A DNA stretch of 64,000 bases from Alphaproteobacteria bacterium (GTDB lineage Bacteria; Pseudomonadota; Alphaproteobacteria; GCA-2731375). This document shows positions 63,310 through 64,000 of this stretch, piece after piece. A program made the position numbers and the translations under genes. Within the stretch, counting starts at the first letter, position 1. Every line of letters starts with the position of its first letter. The stretch is from the NCBI GenBank assembly GCA_016776605.1, contig JADHTB010000002.1, forward strand, positions 1-64,000. Reading direction: 5' to 3'. The notes below the pieces were generated by a model that worked only from the letters and a program-made list of their open reading frames with translations, ran no database searches and was not told where the DNA came from.

Positions 63310-63338
63310 TTGACCATACCGCGCTGCGTGCCTACACT
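63310..63338 (+). promoter_or_regulatory. Predicted sigma-70-type promoter of the HU gene
   Basis: TTGACC (63310-63315), 17-base spacer, TACACT (63333-63338), about 60 bases before the HU start. The -35 box begins within a few bases of the lon terminator T-run, a compact arrangement. Confidence 0.6.
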
Positions 63339-63400
63339 CAGGTTGTCTTGAGAAAAATGAAACCCACAAAAACAGTGACAACCTATGACAGGGGGCGCAC

Positions 63401-63673
63401 GTGAATAAGAATGATTTAATTGCCGCCGTTGCAGCATCGGCCGGTATGAGTAAGGCCGACGCAACGCAAGCGGTGGAAAGTGTCTTTGACACGGTTACAA
63501 AAGCATTGAGCGACGGGGGCGAGGTTCGCCTGGTCGGGTTCGGCACTTTCAGTGTGTCGACTCGTAAAGCGAGTACCGGCCGCAATCCCCGTACTGGCGA
63601 ACCGATCCAGATACCATCGACCAAGCAGCCGAAGTTTAAGGCCGGCAAGGGTCTGAAGGACGCGGTTAATTAA
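63401..63673 (+). CDS. hup: HU family DNA-binding protein
   Basis: HU, 90 residues, a nucleoid-associated protein that bends DNA as a dimer. N-terminal helices MNKNDLIAAVAASAGMSKADA, the core VGFGTFSVSTRKAS, and the DNA-intercalating arm GRNPRTGEPIQIP with the conserved Pro. GTG start with AGGGGG upstream. lon-hup order is common in proteobacteria. It has its own promoter and terminator. Confidence 0.96.
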   Translation: MNKNDLIAAVAASAGMSKADATQAVESVFDTVTKALSDGGEVRLVGFGTFSVSTRKASTGRNPRTGEPIQIPSTKQPKFKAGKGLKDAVN

Positions 63674-63727
63674 AGGACGCTGTTACAGCGGCTAAAAATT
63701 ACCGGATAACGCGCCCGCCCTCGGTTG

Positions 63728-63769
63728 GGTGCTGCAATCTAGGCGCTGCAATCCAGGTGCTGAAATCTA
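63728..63769 (+). repeat. 14-bp tandem repeat, three units
   Basis: Units at 63728, 63742 and 63756 read GGTGCTGCAATCTA, GGCGCTGCAATCCA and GGTGCTGAAATCTA. They lie between the HU stop and its terminator, so they are transcribed in the HU 3' region. Confidence 0.85.
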
Positions 63770-63775
63770 AAGGAA

Positions 63776-63806
63776 ATATCGACCGCGGTGCGGTCGGTAT
63801 TTTTTT
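63776..63806 (+). terminator. Rho-independent terminator of the HU gene
   Basis: Stem ATATCGACCGC (63776-63786) pairs with GCGGTCGGTAT (63790-63800, one G-T pair), loop GGT, followed by seven T. It lies about 100 bases after the HU stop. Confidence 0.9.
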
Positions 63807-63872
63807 GCCCCGTCAGGCTCTTTATCACGGACTCTTCTGTTTGGTTCGCACCACAATAGCCCGGAATTGCTT

Positions 63873-63977
63873 TAGAGCAATTCCGGATTATTGAGAATCG
63901 CGAAGCGATTCTAAGTGAATGGAAAAATTGCTCTAATTCTAAAGATTTGAGCATTTTCAGAATGAAAATGCTCTAGG
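63873..63977 (-). repeat. 105-bp composite palindromic repeat, copy B (inverted)
   Basis: Reverse complement matches copy A at 33681-33785 with 100 of 105 bases identical. In this copy the first hairpin is perfect (GAGCATTTTCA/TGAAAATGCTC). An extra inverted pair on its left side extends the outer palindrome (CCGGAATTGCTTTAGAGCAA and so on from 63861). It lies in the gene-free stretch after hup. Confidence 0.88.
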
Positions 63978-64000
63978 ACTAAACGGCGCCACCGATCCGC

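Larger units (their letters stand above)
63674..64000. other. Gene-free right end with repeats and the HU terminator
   Basis: No gene begins here. The 327 bases hold, in order, a small dyad CGCTG-TTA-CAGCG (63679-63691), a 14-bp tandem repeat (63728-63769), the HU terminator (63776-63806), a 26-bp palindrome CCGGAATTGCTTTAGAGC/AATTCCGG type at 63861-63886, and repeat copy B (63873-63977). The nuo or other downstream gene is beyond the edge. Confidence 0.7.

Overview
The window is chromosomal DNA of a moderately GC-rich alphaproteobacterium, most like a free-living Rhodospirillales-type lineage. The evidence is the gene order rather than one marker: rpoZ - rsh (relA/spoT) - pyrE - pdxJ - acpS - lepB - rnc - era, then tRNA-Cys - pcm - tolC - popZ - valS, then tRNA-Leu - tig - clpP - clpX - lon - hup. 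PopZ (a polar organiser restricted to Alphaproteobacteria) and a single bifunctional Rsh protein support this. Start codons are mostly ATG with several GTG/TTG, and Shine-Dalgarno sites are usually clear. The sequence is densely coded; many neighbours overlap by 1-4 bases.

Region by region. 1-2.9 kb: the first codons of a possible IS1380-type transposase at the left edge, then a small-molecule methyltransferase, an SDR and a GST. 2.9-7.6 kb (minus): threonine dehydratase-like enzyme, alpha/beta hydrolase and haloacid dehalogenase in a tight operon, plus a soluble lytic transglycosylase. 7.7-9.1 kb: dapA-smpB. 9.1-10.4 kb (minus): NYN-domain protein translationally coupled to a family 5 uracil-DNA glycosylase. 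10.6-18.8 kb: folK, rpoZ and the long rsh-to-era housekeeping run. 18.8-30 kb: accessory metabolism and transport (enoyl-CoA hydratase, orphan peptide-binding protein coupled to an MFS pump, DSD1-type PLP enzyme, CaiB-type CoA transferase, enolase-superfamily dehydratase, two further MFS proteins, a DMT exporter). 30-38.6 kb: tRNA-Cys, pcm, tolC, popZ, valS, msrA, an MFS protein. 38.7-44.1 kb: DMT exporter, CinA-like protein, acyl-CoA dehydrogenase, NTF2-like protein, chemoreceptor. 44.5-52.2 kb: a seven-gene plus-strand catabolic run (M81/MlrC, two LLM flavin enzymes, omega-transaminase, alanine dehydrogenase, hydrolase, ChaC). 52.2-55.9 kb (minus): methyltransferase, VOC protein, O-acetylhomoserine sulfhydrylase, CoA-binding protein, enoyl-CoA hydratase. 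56.1-63.7 kb: AhpD-like protein, tRNA-Leu, and the trigger factor/ClpXP/Lon/HU proteostasis block.

Functional logic. The 44.5-52.2 kb run contains a transaminase that uses pyruvate as amino acceptor next to alanine dehydrogenase, which regenerates pyruvate and releases ammonia; together they would strip nitrogen from an unknown amine made available by the MlrC-like hydrolase and flavin monooxygenases. The right end couples nascent-chain folding (Tig) to ATP-dependent proteolysis (ClpXP, Lon), with a plausible heat-shock promoter in front of lon.

The most unusual non-coding structure is a 105-bp composite palindromic repeat present twice in opposite orientation (33681-33785 and 63873-63977, 5 mismatches), with two shorter relatives that supply the stop codons of msrA and of a methyltransferase gene. 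Several gene ends also carry short degenerate tandem repeats (13, 14 or 15 bp units). I found no CRISPR array, prophage, rRNA or complete insertion sequence, and no clear novel defence or biosynthetic system; the catabolic run and the repeat family are the best candidates for something undescribed.
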